From: Phoronis australis
Taxonomy: Eukaryota > Phoronida > Phoronidae
Direction: 5' to 3'
Assembly: GCA_002633005.1 (NCBI GenBank)
Contig: NMRA01000772.1
Coordinates: 38,382 to 75,858, forward strand
DNA length: 37,477 nucleotides
Both the position numbers and the translations under genes were made by a program. Below the pieces are notes generated by a model. That model was not told the DNA's origin. It saw only the letters and a list, made by a program, of their open reading frames with translations, and searched no databases. Shown in pieces: positions 1 to 12,002 of the stretch. The number at the start of each line of letters is the position of its first letter. Positions within the stretch are counted from its first letter, which is position 1.

Positions 1-1342
1 GTATCAGGATAATTTATATTTGACACAAATATGTGAGTAATTACATTTATTTGGCAATAAAGTGCTCTCTGCTTCTCATGATCAAGTAGTCGATGGATTG
101 ACGGCGAAAGCCGCGCGAAATTAGACTTTCGGATTTAGCTCGAGAGCGTCGGTCAAAACCCGGATGTGCGAAGACCGTCTGCCATGACATCACGGAATCA
201 GGTCCTTGAATTTGTGATTTTGGCATTCTTTTGGCATTTTTGTCGCCAAATCACCACTCGAAGGCAATTTGAAGAGATCAAATGAAAGAAGGTATTCTAA
301 GAGTTGTCCGATGCTAGTTTCGTGGAGTTCCATGCACATTTGAGTAGAAAATTCTGAGCAAGCAGATTTCGAGTGTCCAACCTTTATGTTTTCTTATATA
401 TATTATTGAGTGACGTCAAAAAAATTGCGATAAACCCAAGAGCCTGTGGTTTGTATTTGAGAGTAAAGTGCTCTTTTGGATAGGAGGAACAAGAGGTACT
501 TTTTCGAAAGTTGATCGCATGGCGGAAAATCGTGCGCTAAAAAAAGCTTACAAAGATGATTTATCAGCGCTAATTTGAGACAAAAAGATTACAAACTTAC
601 AAATAAAGACTAAGGTAACGATTCATAACACAAAATTGTCTTATAGTTAACTTTGAAGTCTGAAATCGGGTAATTTACCGACGTGGGTTTTACACGGAGG
701 CGGATATGGAGCACCGTGACCTACTTTTTGATTGTCCTCCCTAACTCAGGTCACTGTATCTATTGCCTATGCCATGGGACTGTTAGTGTTACCTGGGACG
801 AATCTACTGTCTAGCACACAACAAGGCAATGTCGTTTTCGAAATAGCTAAGACTAAGTGCAAAAAGCGGAGCTTGATAGAGATTGCGAGGCTATCTACGA
901 TCTCAGACTAACTAAGACTAGCAGGCTTACCTTCGAGACATAGTCTTCTTTACCATCGTTCGCCATGCCGCGAGTTCTGCGTAATCTTAACCTATTTAGT
1001 TTAGTGAACTTAACTCAATTTCCACATGACCCAGGCACTGATAAGAATAGCGACTCTATATCAGTATCTGTGGCCAGGAGCTACGTTGAGACACATGGTG
1101 TTATGTTATACACAAACGGAACAATTGCCGTCAAATTTCCATCAGATCACCGCAACAAAATTGGTGTTGTATCCTTCGCAGCGCCCTCGTGTGACGAGTA
1201 ATGACTTGGCTGTGCCAGACTTGGCCCGTAGGCATAATGCTTCATAGAAATTAAGTAGCCTAAATGACAAAAACAACTTGAAGACTCCGTTTTTCATATT
1301 ACGGCGTTTCAAATGTCTCTATATCACCAGGCCTAAATTATA
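1..1342. other. Intergenic, no gene recognised
   Basis: No coding exon or RNA gene was recognised here. Two overlapping open frames of 73-78 codons lie at 965-1247, but they resemble no family I know and are short enough to occur by chance in sequence of this composition. Confidence 0.5.
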
Positions 1343-1449
1343 GGGGGCCGGGGGGGGTCGAATTTTCCGGTACGCGGACCTTCTATTGAATAAAATCAAC
1401 GAGGACTCCGTTCGCGGAGCCTCCAGTCGGCCGATCCCCCCCGGCCCCC
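1343..1449. repeat. GC-rich inverted repeat, MITE-like hairpin
   Basis: The G-rich arm at 1343-1360 and the C-rich arm at 1432-1449 are reverse complements over 18 bases with one mismatch. They enclose about 70 bases holding a smaller GC-rich fold near 1411-1425. The G-runs stand out sharply from AT-rich surroundings. This could be a short non-autonomous DNA transposon or a stable hairpin. No target-site duplication was confirmed. Confidence 0.5.
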
Positions 1450-4400
1450 CGACCCCGGGTGCAGTACTGCCAAATTAGTACAATAATCATGCATTTATTG
1501 ATATTTGAATTACATTACAGTGTTCTGTCGTAACTTTTCCAGACGTGAGGGATGCTGAACGTGCGATTACATCTGGCTCTTTTGTTGACTGTCCAGCTCA
1601 GTCTTTAGTTTGTCCAGTATGACAACAAGCAGGCCAATTATCTCCCAGGTTTCAAAGGAAACATATGGTGGTTGCATGCTATTACCGAACGCGTATGAAC
1701 TCAGTCAAACCCAGTGCGTCCGTTTGGACAGAATAGATTGTCTTAACTTCTGTTGTAGTAGGGCGATTTTGGTGATTCAAAAACTTACGGAACATGATCA
1801 GCATTTGAGGAGGAATTCAGAAATGCTATTGGTTTAAGCTCAATTATGTTATAACTTAACTTTAATTTTTATCAGCCCAGTCAGTCTAGATACGATCTGA
1901 TCGGAGATTAGAGCAATCGAACAAAAGAGCTCATGCCCTCCAACCATAAATGCCAGAATGGAGTCAGTCGTGTCAGTAGTAAGACATTGGCAACAGGGTT
2001 AAACTTCCCAACTTGTTGTTAGGCTATAGAATCGAACAAGTTGGGAGCAATGGGATGTCGCCGTCATGAACAGTTCATTTTTGGGACCGAAGAACTGTCC
2101 GAATTTAGTATCTCGGAGAGTTATTTCAGACAGGCAAAAATCGTCTGGTGTACTTTACTAGTTGGGGTCGAATGATAGACATTTTCCTAACTGCACACTG
2201 CAGCTATAAATTCACTGAAGCGGTCATCAATACTTACAAGATTAGATTAGCTTCTAATTGTCAAAAAAAAAAAACAAAAAAACAGAACATGAAAACGTAC
2301 GTCAGGAATCAATAAATTCGTTGTATATTTCAACAGAATATTACACGCACTTTGTCGCAGAATGTCTTATTGTGTTTTTCCATCAATCAGTTTAGTCACG
2401 ATTACATAACTTTCTGTTGTTGTCTATCACCACTTTCTTAAAGTAGAGGATGAGAAATACTTCCTATTCCTAGAACGAGCATAGTGCATCCTTTATTTGT
2501 TTGTCTATAATAATTTTGATCAGTTGATTCGTGTTTCTCTAGTCGCTATATATCAGTTTCATTTGTTTTCATGTAGTAGTTTTAGGAGCAGTATTTAGTA
2601 GAATTAGCAGTGGTAGTCTAAGCATTGAGAGTTGTTCTCCTCATGCAACGTTTGCAGTCTTCAATATAGTAATCAAGACCCGTCTCTTTCTTGCCTGCGA
2701 ACCATCTCTGCCTACGATAGCCAAACCGCATTTTCCTCGTACGCCATACACTTCCCGATGGCATTCTCGACGGGCAACCGCCTTGGGAATACGGGAGACA
2801 GGGCATCGGCCAGACAGGGTCACCCCAAAAAATTTGCGAATTAATAGGCTACTCGTGTTCTCGTGTGTTTTGGTAGCTATTACGGTTTATGAGTTAAACG
2901 TGCGCTCAAAAAAAAAAGCTGAAATCTTTGTTGATTATGATTGCGAGAACATTACTTTGAGTACCAAAATCCGTTAGACTGTGCACTGTTTCAAGGTCAT
3001 AAAAGTCGGATCCCTGACGTGTGTTCGACATGTGCGAGTTTCTTACAAACAACCCCTGGTAACGATCTTCAAAAGACATACTGTGGGAATTATGAACGAG
3101 ACTGGATAATAGATGGGAATTAGTATCGACATTTCATCGCTTTAAATCCTAAGAAATATTTGTGAATTTCGAGTATTGTCCTCGTCAGTGAATTAACAGT
3201 CCCAAGAGACAAAGGGTCATCCCTCCGAGAGAGGGCACCGTCTGAATGGGGACGCCTCAATTAATATGAAAGGTTAGTAAATATCATTAAACAAGGAAAA
3301 GAGGGACAGTTAATACCGTCATGGTGTGACTCTAAATATGGAAGGGTGTAGAATTTCAAAAAACAACAGAAAATAAGAAGTAGATAGTGATGCTGTCTGT
3401 CAGGTTCTAAATTTTTATCAACTGATACACAATTTCGAGAAAAAGCGGAAAAAAGAGTACGATAGATGACTTCATGATCCCTAGTCAGAGAGGGCTCCCT
3501 GAAGAAATAGTTTTACATTCCAAAAAATTATCTTCTTGGGTTTATGAAATCCATACTCTGCAAAAGCTTTACAAATTTTCTCAACATTTTCGAAATACGT
3601 ACGTACATGAATGATTAAGTACATGTTTTCTGGATAATCTAGGCTGCAAAAATGGGGCCCCTAACAACAATCTCCAGACCAGCGCCCTACTCTGGGCACG
3701 GTAAATCAAGAACTTAAAGTTCTTATGATTTTTCTCTCCATGTATTCGCTGTCTTTCTTTTCTCGACTGCACAACAGCCTCTCCTCCAAACCGGTTGCTA
3801 AGGTTTAACTATGACGCCTGCAAATTACCCAGATTTCTATTGGACCCTGTACCAAAGATACTGTATAGGCCTAATATCTTTACCTGTACAGCAGGAACAC
3901 TTATCTTAAGAAGAGCCCCGGTCGTTACTTGTTTTGTTTATTGCAGAAATTGTCAAAACACAGATTGCGAGATAACTATTACCACATTTGACCCTTGGTT
4001 TTGGCTTACACAAGGAGTTACACAACAGGTAAAATTAGATTACGGTAACATAACTCCACGAACACATGGAATCGTTTTCTTTCTAACTAAAGTTACAAAA
4101 CAAATGGGGTGCGTTTGGGTAAATCAGGCACTGAAAAAAAGGAATTGCGCCGTGGAGTTTGAGCATACTGCACTAAAACTTTGTAGCCTGTGCCTCACTT
4201 GTAGCTCTGCTTATGTAAGTTCTGGAACTTCGGAGTCACGTGATGTGCCAGAAGGATTACTATAAAACACAGAGCATCCTTTGTCGTAGTAAGTTGCTGA
4301 TCCTTGACTGCTGAAATTGTAAGTAGATTTTCTAGTCATTCAAAACAACTGAGCAGGTTGCTGAGTTTTGAAGGAAGGATAACCCCGGTCTTGTTTTTTA

Positions 4401-5504
4401 ACTAGAGTTACGGTACTGAAACGTTTATTACACTCTTTGACTGGTGGATTTTTGTTTTGATTTTAACATTCCATACTTTTTTGTTGGACTCAGTTTGCAG
4501 AATAGTTGGGTGGGCTTACTTATTTCAAAATGATGCTTGATTTGGTCACGAATTGCGAGGCATGTAGCAAGTGTTTTTGATATTAATCTATGGACGCGTG
4601 CACTTGTCAATTGGATAACGACAGAAAATGTGGTTTTCGTTGTTTTTTGAAAGAACGTAGCATTCGTTTTTCATTATTTTTGCTGTCTACCACAAAGTAT
4701 TGTTTCACTTCAACATGTGCTGCATAGAGTCATGCAATGAAAAATTTTGCTTGCTGGATTCGGACAACGTGGTTAACTGATATTTATTCTACGAGGTCAT
4801 GCAGCATATCTTACAATTTTGGAAATATCGCAATTTTGGCATAAATCTTTGATGCTCTAAAGGATAGATGGCGTACAATGAGCAAGGTATATAAATATCG
4901 CTCTAATTTTTCCAATGATTCGATTTAAGTGGTTACAAATTAGTTTCTCAATCGAATTGTCTTTATGAACGAGTTTCTTGTCAAAAATGGTACCCGAAAG
5001 AAAGATCTTTGCTCAATTTGTATTAAAGAGACAAAAAATATGACTTTGTACTGGGATTTTATTGAGGAAATTCAATGGTCTGATACAAGGAAATAATAAC
5101 TTTCAATAGCTTAATCATCTCTAGCTAAAACATGTTTTCTGTGGTATGGCGCAAATTTGATATATGAGTAAGTTATTCATTTATTCAGGAAAACATCATA
5201 ACCGCCACAGATTCAGAAATATTGGACCTTCAAATGAACTTTTTAGAAATATGTAACAGTAGCTATGTATTTATCTTACAACCTGTGAATGCGAAAATGC
5301 ATTAGAAAATGGCCCTCTTGGCTCTTCTATTGCTCTGAATAATACGCAGTGTAAATCTCAGCGGTCTTAAAATGCGTGTCATTGGTTTGTGCGTGAGCTG
5401 TGCGTACATGCACGAGTGTCTAAGAGTCACGTGGTTAAAAAGTATGCTAAAATTTATGGAGAAAACACTATTGACGTGTCCCTTTTTGCTTTTTAGGTAT
5501 CAAA
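1450..5504. other. Intergenic region upstream of the heme-binding gene
   Basis: No gene is recognised. A perfect 11-bp inverted repeat lies at 2007-2017 / 2035-2045, and a short A-rich run near 2263-2282. The longest open frame (3795-4265, 156 codons) matches no family I know. A TATA-like stretch at 4888-4896 lies about 600 bases before the first coding exon of the downstream gene. A 5' untranslated exon of that gene must lie here, because its first coding exon begins after an acceptor-like CTTTTTAG, but I could not place the exon. Confidence 0.45.
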
Positions 5505-7785
5505 ATGAAGCTGCTCTTCGCCATCACGGTTCTGGTTGTGGTCGACGTCTCTTTGGCGTTTCCAAACATGCGATGGCTCACACGAGGAAACGTTGTGAAC
5601 AACATTATGGGATTTGCGAGACAAATGTTCCAAGTTCACCCTACATTCTGCCGGGATTTAAAGTGCCCTAGCTATGAGAAATTGGCTGACAAAGGGGTAA
5701 GTTAATTATTATACATTTTGCCGTCCACGTCGTCGCAGTCGAGCGAATGTCCCACATGCGTGAAATTTTATTAGGTAAATGTGTAGGCCCTATTTGAAAT
5801 CAAATGCTATTACAGTAAATAATGTTACAGTATGCAATATTGTTAGACCGATTTTCGCTTTTTTAAAAACGGATCAAGAGAGCGAAATGCAACTTTGACG
5901 GAGTGAACGCACGGAAATCGAGCTCTACGTTCATTTGCGAATTTCTAAAACGGCATTTAACAGTAATCAAGAACGTCTTAATTAGGTCAGTTACCGTTAC
6001 ACAATGGCCTGTTTTTGTTTCGTGTTCAGTTTAGAAGTACCTCTACCGGTACTCGGAAAAAGCTGGTAATTGATCATTTCTCGCAATGTATACGTTCACG
6101 CCGTGACTTATGAGATTTGGCCCTAAAGAACTTTCAGTTCTGCTCTGTTCTTTGTTCAAGTATGATTTAGTTGTTTTTTAGCAATAATTGTTGGAAGCGC
6201 ATGATTGACCTAATTTCACTTCTCATGATATAGCCTCTTTGTGTGGAAACCAGTGCATTTATCGACTCAGTTTAATTTCAGGCTTATGAAATTCGTCGGT
6301 ACAGTCGGACCAACTGGGTCAGTTCAGACTACAACACCGGCGATTCGTCTACTTTCATGAATTTGTTCCGTTATATCGACGGCAACAACGAGAGAGGTAA
6401 TTATTCCTTAACATGTTTATAATCAAGCTGTTTGTTACAGAGGATTTAAGTGGAATTGCAGGGGTAACCATGCAGTTCAATAACTTTTCTAATAATATAT
6501 TATAAAGTTCAACTAAATAATTACATTGGCAGGTTAGGAGGGACCCGCACCTTCCCCCTCCGACACCCCGCCCCCGTATGAGCGTGATAAAAAAAAACGC
6601 CGCCGGCATACCGGTTTTACTTAATTAATACACATGGTAGTATAATATTTAGTAGTTGAACATTGGATGTCACAGAATGATCATAAACGTTGCGGAAATG
6701 TTAGGGTCACAAGTTAGGATCTTAACATCACGGTATTGTGGGTATTTACAGGGGAGAAGATTAACATGACTGTTCCAGTTCTCACCAAGGTTCGTCCCGG
6801 TGACGAGAACCAAAGCGACCGTAAACTGGCGATGTTTTTCTACCTCACTCAAAGTGACGCTCCTGAGCCGAATGACAGGCGGGTGCAACTACATCAAATG
6901 GGTCCAGTGACCGTTTACGTCAGGTAACGAATAAATAACTGAAGCAAAATTGGTTTTTGAACAAGACATCAAGGTCCAGACTTTAAACAAATGAACTACG
7001 CTGCATGACATTCTTTCCACCTTTCGTTTTAATTCTTGAAGTGGTGCCACTTAAATGATACCAACCTGAACACGGTTTTCGCCAACTAACAGATACGTCT
7101 TACCCATCTAGTTGTGTGAAACAAAACAATGCTCTGTCGCCCACAACAACCATCAAAAGTTTGGAGGAAAATTTGAAAAACTCCTTTCAAAGTCTGTTAA
7201 ACGGGCAAGTGTGACTAACGCTTTTAGTGAAGTCAAAACAAGAGTTAAGCATCCTTTTCAGCCGGAATTACTTTCCATACTGACTCCAAAGAAGATAATG
7301 GTCGCACTGCCTCAGGGCTTGGAATCTTCCGCGGAAACGCGGATTTCCGCTTTTTTCACATGTTCTGTCCGCGTATTTTATTATAATTATTTCCATTCTA
7401 TGACAATACTGTTTTTAATTATTGTACTACACTACAAATACTTATTTTCCAATTTAAGATTACAGGTATTTGGTTAAATCAGAAGTTTTTAAGCAACGTG
7501 TCTTCTCTATGCCTCGAATCAGTGAGGATTAAATTGAATTTCTAAGTTTGTTTCATTTCTCTGCACAGGACTTTTGGCGGATTTACGTGGCGTTGGCAGA
7601 CTTGGGCGAACCAAAAGAAGGCGTTGCAAGAGGCTCTCGAGCGGGACGGTCTGAGCGATACCTATGAACCTTACTTCTACACGGCAGGTTACAACAAGCC
7701 ATGGACACCGGTCAACAGACATAATGAAATATGGTTCATTAAAAAATCTCATACAGAACAATCAAATGTAATAGAAACGTTATAG
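5505..7785 (+). CDS. SOUL/HEBP family heme-binding protein, secreted form (HEBP2-like)
   Basis: Coding exons are 5505-5696, 6282-6396, 6752-6923 and 7569-7785. All junctions are GT-AG and keep frame, giving 231 residues. Residues 1-18 form a clear signal peptide (MKLLFAITVLVVVDVSLA). A pair of cysteines (C49, C54, in FCRDLKC) comes just before the SOUL domain. The domain starts near YEIRRY (66-71), passes through INMTVPV (106-112) and ends with FGGFTWRWQ and the YNKPW region. Family members bind heme or tetrapyrroles. The signal peptide implies that this copy is secreted or luminal, unlike cytosolic vertebrate HEBP1. The ATG was chosen because it opens the signal peptide and follows an acceptor-like TTTTTAG ending at 5496. 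Physiological ligand and role are not visible from the sequence. Confidence 0.93.
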
Positions 7786-7800
7786 AGGAAAGTAAATCAA

Positions 7801-7806
7801 AATAAA
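7801..7806 (+). promoter_or_regulatory. Candidate poly(A) signal of the heme-binding gene
   Basis: A canonical AATAAA starts 16 bases after the stop codon of the SOUL/HEBP gene. It is the first such hexamer downstream, so the 3' untranslated region is probably very short. Confidence 0.5.
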
Positions 7807-9683
7807 TATTATTTATATTTTCATTTAATATTGTGTTATCATTTCGTTAGCAAGCCAACAGTTATTAAATCTGGGCCTTACCCTACATCACTCCAAGCGA
7901 CAACGCGCACATGGAGTAATAAACGCTTGTTTCAAGACTCCCAAATCTGTCAGGCTGTTATCATCAAAATTGAATGGACAAGGAAAATTGAAAGTGTCAA
8001 CAGGGGAGGCTAGACTTGTCGACTTACGGCCTCGAAAAACGCAGTCTATACCCGTGTCAAAGATAAACCAGTGTGTATCAGGCGTAAGTTTCGGCAAAAT
8101 TCGTTAAGTCGTTATGCCGAAAGTTGACAGACAATAAATTTCTTGACGATAATAAAACAGTGGTTATCCTTGTCATCTTATATCCGACTGAAATCAATCG
8201 GTGCAGGTGTAGCGTTAAGTAACTGAGCTTTGTCCTAAACCCATCACGAACGTGAACGTGTGCAACGTGTTTATTATGAAATATTCAGTACAATAAATAT
8301 ACATACCCAGAAAGCGCCAAGAGACGTTGTTTTATACGTCGAAAAATGATCCTTATGGTCAATAAAGTGAAGTACTGTGTAAAACTGTCCCATGCGGTCA
8401 TTTTTAAGAAAAAACGAGGTGAAAAATTACCGCGTCGCGTTTTTTGAGAAAGACTCAATGCGAGCAGCGTTCGCTGGCAAAAACGTTCCCGAGCAGCCTT
8501 GGTCTATGTTTTAGCTAAGACACATGTTCGTATGCAGGAGAGGAAATTTTTCGTCCTGGAAAGGAATTCAAACTTTTTCAGCTAAATACATGACCGACTG
8601 CTTGTTGCATGAAACAAATAGGAATGAACGCTTACATTCCGAGCTAAAACGTCTTCATTAGAGCTTACAATTCGTACCACGAAACTTGCTTTTTTAGTAC
8701 ATTTCTGGCCGCCAACTCGTTTTCAATACTCACCCGTTGGACAGCAGTTTTTTTCAGAAAATTCGTTCGAAAACAGCATTTGTGATATCTAAGTCACACT
8801 GTTCGTGACCTCCGCTATCGGCAAACAAGGAAACTGACTTATACTCTCCACCGATTTGAATTGAAAATGGATTTGCGCACAAAGTTTGCCTTCCGGGCGA
8901 TTGGCTGTGTTCCATCAACACCTGATGGTCCTGGGATTGGACCTCCGATGAGACATGGTTCCAAACTTCAAACTTAAATTTGGCACCTTAAAATCTTCAG
9001 CAGTCTCTCCAATATTCTGCATAATGAATATACAGGCCTGTCTTTTTCTCGCTAGCTAACGGAGATGCATAGTAGTCTCCCCAAATCAAAATTCCTCGGA
9101 AAATCCCTTCTTGTGTATATTTTCTGAATGTTGACTAATACCCTTTGGTACCGCTGATGTCACATGCAGGCTGGCGCCCCCTAGTGGAGGTCATTAGAAT
9201 TCACAAACCGAGTTATTACAGGGTTTAGTGGATGCCCGGACACGCACCAACGTGGATACGAGTCCTTATCTCACGTCTTAATCGAGAGTCTGAAAAAAAC
9301 AAAAATTTTTTTTTTTGGCGTTCCGAACTCAAAAGCTCTACTCAAGATAACTGAAACTTAATTATGCTACAGATTTTAATCTGCCAATTCCCATCCTGAA
9401 AAAATACCGCCGGGCACACAAAAATAGAACCAAAGCGCCAAATTTGACAGTTTTCTCCCTAAATTTATTACTTCTGCAAGTGATAGAAAAAGTCTGACTA
9501 CAGATTCAGAATGCTCGTTCTCTCTAGATTCTAAAAATGTGGTCATACGGTACACCCCTTACCAGCTACTTTTTGGCAATTTCTTGTCTGACAGCCATCT
9601 TATCGTAGTGTTTTTTGTTGTTCTTTTGTTTTTTCTTTGATAATACTTAAGGAATCAAGGGAAATGCTTATTTTTTAGAGGGA
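7807..9683. other. Intergenic region, no gene recognised
   Basis: No exon or RNA gene is supported. It contains a CTCF-like GCGCCCCCTAGTGG at 9174-9187 and short T-rich runs (near 9305-9318 and 9611-9640). The open frames here are short and unlike known families. Confidence 0.45.
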
Positions 9684-9944
9684 AAAACAAAAAGCTGGAA
9701 GCAAATGTCCCGACTTAGTGGCATAGAAGTATGCAGCGCTCATTTTGAGGGCGGCAAGAAAACATGTCTTGGAAACTGTCCTACAATATTTCCCTTGAAA
9801 GAAACAGTAACAAGAACACCACGGCGGAGGGTAGTGAGGAAAAACCTGTTTTCGCTTGACCAGAACTCAGCAATTTTGAGGATAATGCCACCGACTGCAC
9901 GATCACTTGTTCTGTCGACTCACTTAACGCACAATATGCATTGA
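9684..9944 (+). pseudogene. THAP-domain C-terminal fragment, possibly one exon of a THAP gene or transposon
   Basis: The open frame carries EVCSAHFEGG followed by PTIFP. This looks like the second half of the THAP C2CH zinc finger (the C-x2-H ligand pair) plus the usual proline-containing end of the domain. A basic TPRRR stretch follows. An acceptor-like TTTTTTAG ends just before it, near 9677-9679, so it could be an internal exon. I could not find the first half of the finger (C-x2-4-C) upstream. It may be a decayed transposase-derived copy, and the match is short. Confidence 0.45.
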
Positions 9945-10299
9945 CGTGCTAAGACGAAGTGCAGATTATTATTATTTACTTTCTACAAATTTGTGGTGCA
10001 TTGCTATTAAACTGCTGAAATTCCAGGGCGAAAACTCGCCGACTGATACGTAGCTGCCTCGCGATCGTCGATAGGGCAATTTAAATTCTTGAATAAAATA
10101 CAGTTTTGACTCAACAACTTACCTGAAATCCTCCTTTAGTTTTCCAAATAGTGTCCCTAAGATTTTTAAGTTCTTTACTTGTGGAGTAGCCCGTAACACA
10201 AGAAAAATCCCTGGAACGCAAGTGTTGACTTTGACGTTCTAAAACCGCTCTGAGGTGGTGGCGTATTACAACTACTATTAAAATCTCTTGGACTATTTA

Positions 10300-10413
10300 C
10301 ACCGATCGCTAATCTATTTACACTGTCATGACGTTTCGGGCGGTCTATTATCCGGCCATCGTCAGGTGCTCCCGCGTTCTTAGAAGAACGAGCACGGATA
10401 TGTGGTGCACTCA
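10300..10413 (-). mobile_element. Possible tail of a Penelope-like element
   Basis: On the minus strand the frame reads APDDGRIIDRPKRHDS. I associate such a segment with the region after the GIY-YIG domain in Penelope-like elements. It lies downstream of the GIY-YIG fragment at 10511-10840 in the same orientation, separated from it by a tRNA-like sequence. The assignment rests on pattern memory and is weak. Confidence 0.35.
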
Positions 10414-10423
10414 TGGTGTGATT

Positions 10424-10498
10424 CTTTGCCCTAGGCAGGATTTGAAACCGCTACAGTTAATTCGAGCCCAGCACCTTAACCACTACACCACGGAGGGA
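10424..10498 (-). repeat. tRNA-like sequence, probable SINE head
   Basis: Read on the minus strand, there is a good A-box (TGGTGTAGTGG) and, about 45 bases later, a B-box-like GGTTTCAAATCC, spaced as in tRNA genes. The two ends do not pair as an acceptor stem, so a working tRNA is unlikely and a tRNA-derived SINE or tRNA pseudogene is more likely. It lies immediately after the Penelope-like fragment in that element's orientation. Confidence 0.5.
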
Positions 10499-10510
10499 AT
10501 TTTATTATAT

Positions 10511-10840
10511 TTAAACCTTCCTGAAGTAGACTGAGCCACTGGCAGGTGTCACTTTTTGTTTGCTTGGCTGACTGAAGACATTGCCTTGTACTTTCATGTA
10601 CATAGCTTCCTTGATCTTTCTCTTGGTCCAACCTGTTTCATTGTCAAGTATTCGGATGTTATTCCACTGGATATTGTGTTGTTTCGACCACATGTGTTCT
10701 GCTACTCCTGATGAGGTATTACCCTCTCTACAACACCTCTTATGTTCAGCAATTATCGTATCCAGTGGTCTTAATGTTTCACCGATATGATTCACCACAT
10801 TCACATGGGATTTCATAGATGACATTTTTCTTGACATGTT
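10511..10840 (-). mobile_element. Penelope-like retroelement fragment, GIY-YIG endonuclease end, frameshifted
   Basis: The minus-strand reading shows a typical Penelope-like C-terminus: IPCECGESY, then IGETLRPLDT, then AEHKRCC, then SGVAEHMW followed by NNIRILDNETGWTKRKIKEA. The endonuclease module normally nicks target DNA for the reverse transcriptase encoded upstream in the element. The reading frame changes between the SY and IGET segments, consistent with a small deletion, and no reverse transcriptase is present. This is therefore a dead, 5'-truncated copy. Confidence 0.8.
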
Positions 10841-11815
10841 GTTGTCACGTGACGTTTGTTTTGAACTGAAGTTCCTCTGCGTGTGTGAGAGTGAGCGAGC
10901 GTGTGCGTGCCTTCAGAAATCATTTGCCAGAGTAAACGCAAAGTAACGATCTAGGTGTGCATTGTAACCAAAGAAATTAACTCAAGCAGTAAAGCAGAAA
11001 GTGTTTTATTTAGCATTTGTTGGCCTGGCCTTATCTGTTGAAAAACGTTCGAGAATTGTCTCGGTAAGGCCGATATTAAATGTCACTGACTGGATGCATA
11101 ACAGTATAACAGTGTAAGCATCTTTCCTACAGATTCCAAAAATGTGGTCCAAAAGTACTGTCAACCAACTATTTTTTTGCAAATCTGGCTTGTTTGAGGG
11201 CTACCTGAAATCGCGGTCAATTTCTCAGTTGCTACACAACAATGCACAATTGCAACAGGGGGCCACCATCTTGAAGAAGAGTGCAGCTACAGCTGAGAAA
11301 GTGGCCTTTTTTCATTCTCAGCATGTTCACAAGTACAAACAAACGACATTCACTGAGCCTACATGCAATGCCTACCTACAAAATGCCCCCAAACTTGCAT
11401 TCTGGCAATGGTTGTATCCGCTATCAAATGATGATAAATTAACACCACATGCAATATTATCTCTAAACACTTCCACTTTCGTTCATGTTTTTGCGTGACT
11501 AATTTTACGCGTTATACAAATGCATGGAGTTGAATTCACTGTCTCTAACAAGGTTTGAAAGGTCAGTTCCAACTGACGGATTAGAGTTCGAAGTCCACGA
11601 TTTCGACACGACCAAAAATTTATTAGTCCTATTGCCAGATAACAAACAAGGTGGACTCTTTCTCTAATCTGTTACGGCATGTTGCCAGCCTGTTACTACA
11701 TACCAGGAATCCACCCGAGGTTTATAATACCGCATGCAGCTACTGACTGAAGACATGTAAGCTTATGCAATAACAGGACAATTTTGTCCCACTTGTCTCA
11801 TTTGGTTAGTTAAGC
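10841..11815. other. Intergenic, no gene recognised
   Basis: Contains a GTGTGAGAGTGAGCGAGCG-type simple stretch near 10880 and a 118-codon open frame at 11142-11498 that matches no family I know. TTTATT at 11619-11624 reads AATAAA on the minus strand and could be the poly(A) signal of TMEM203, whose stop codon lies about 370 bases away. Confidence 0.4.
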
Positions 11816-12002
11816 ACCACACAGCTTCAAGGATCACACAGCTTCATGGACCACACAGCTTCATGGACCATACAGCTTCATGGACCATACAGCTTCATGG
11901 ACCACACAGCTTCATGGACCATACAGCTTCAGGGACCACACAGCTTCAAGGACCACACAGCTTCAAGGACCAAACAGCTTCAGGGACCACACAGCTTCAG
12001 GG
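11816..12002. repeat. 17-bp minisatellite, 11 copies
   Basis: Eleven consecutive units of ACCACACAGCTTCATGG-type sequence fill exactly 187 bases. Units vary at a few places (CAC/CAT/CAA, and CATGG/CAAGG/CAGGG). Because 17 is not a multiple of 3, any frame through it cycles every three units. The last unit contains the TMEM203 stop codon, so the array forms the start of that gene's 3' untranslated region. Confidence 0.95.

Noticed and set aside
3795-4265. 156-codon open frame, the longest unspliced one besides known exons
   Set aside because: No recognisable domain, irregular composition, and a frame of this length is not improbable by chance in this much sequence on six frames.
7112-7477. 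121-codon open frame inside the heme-binding gene
   Set aside because: It lies wholly within the third intron of the gene, whose flanking exons join in frame without it, and it resembles no family.
8091-8127. TTTCGGCA/TGCCGAAA inverted repeat
   Set aside because: Short and imperfect beyond the core, such pairs are expected by chance in a window this size.
11142-11498. 118-codon plus-strand open frame
   Set aside because: No known domain and no convincing splice or promoter context; it lies in the likely 3' flank of TMEM203 on the opposite strand.
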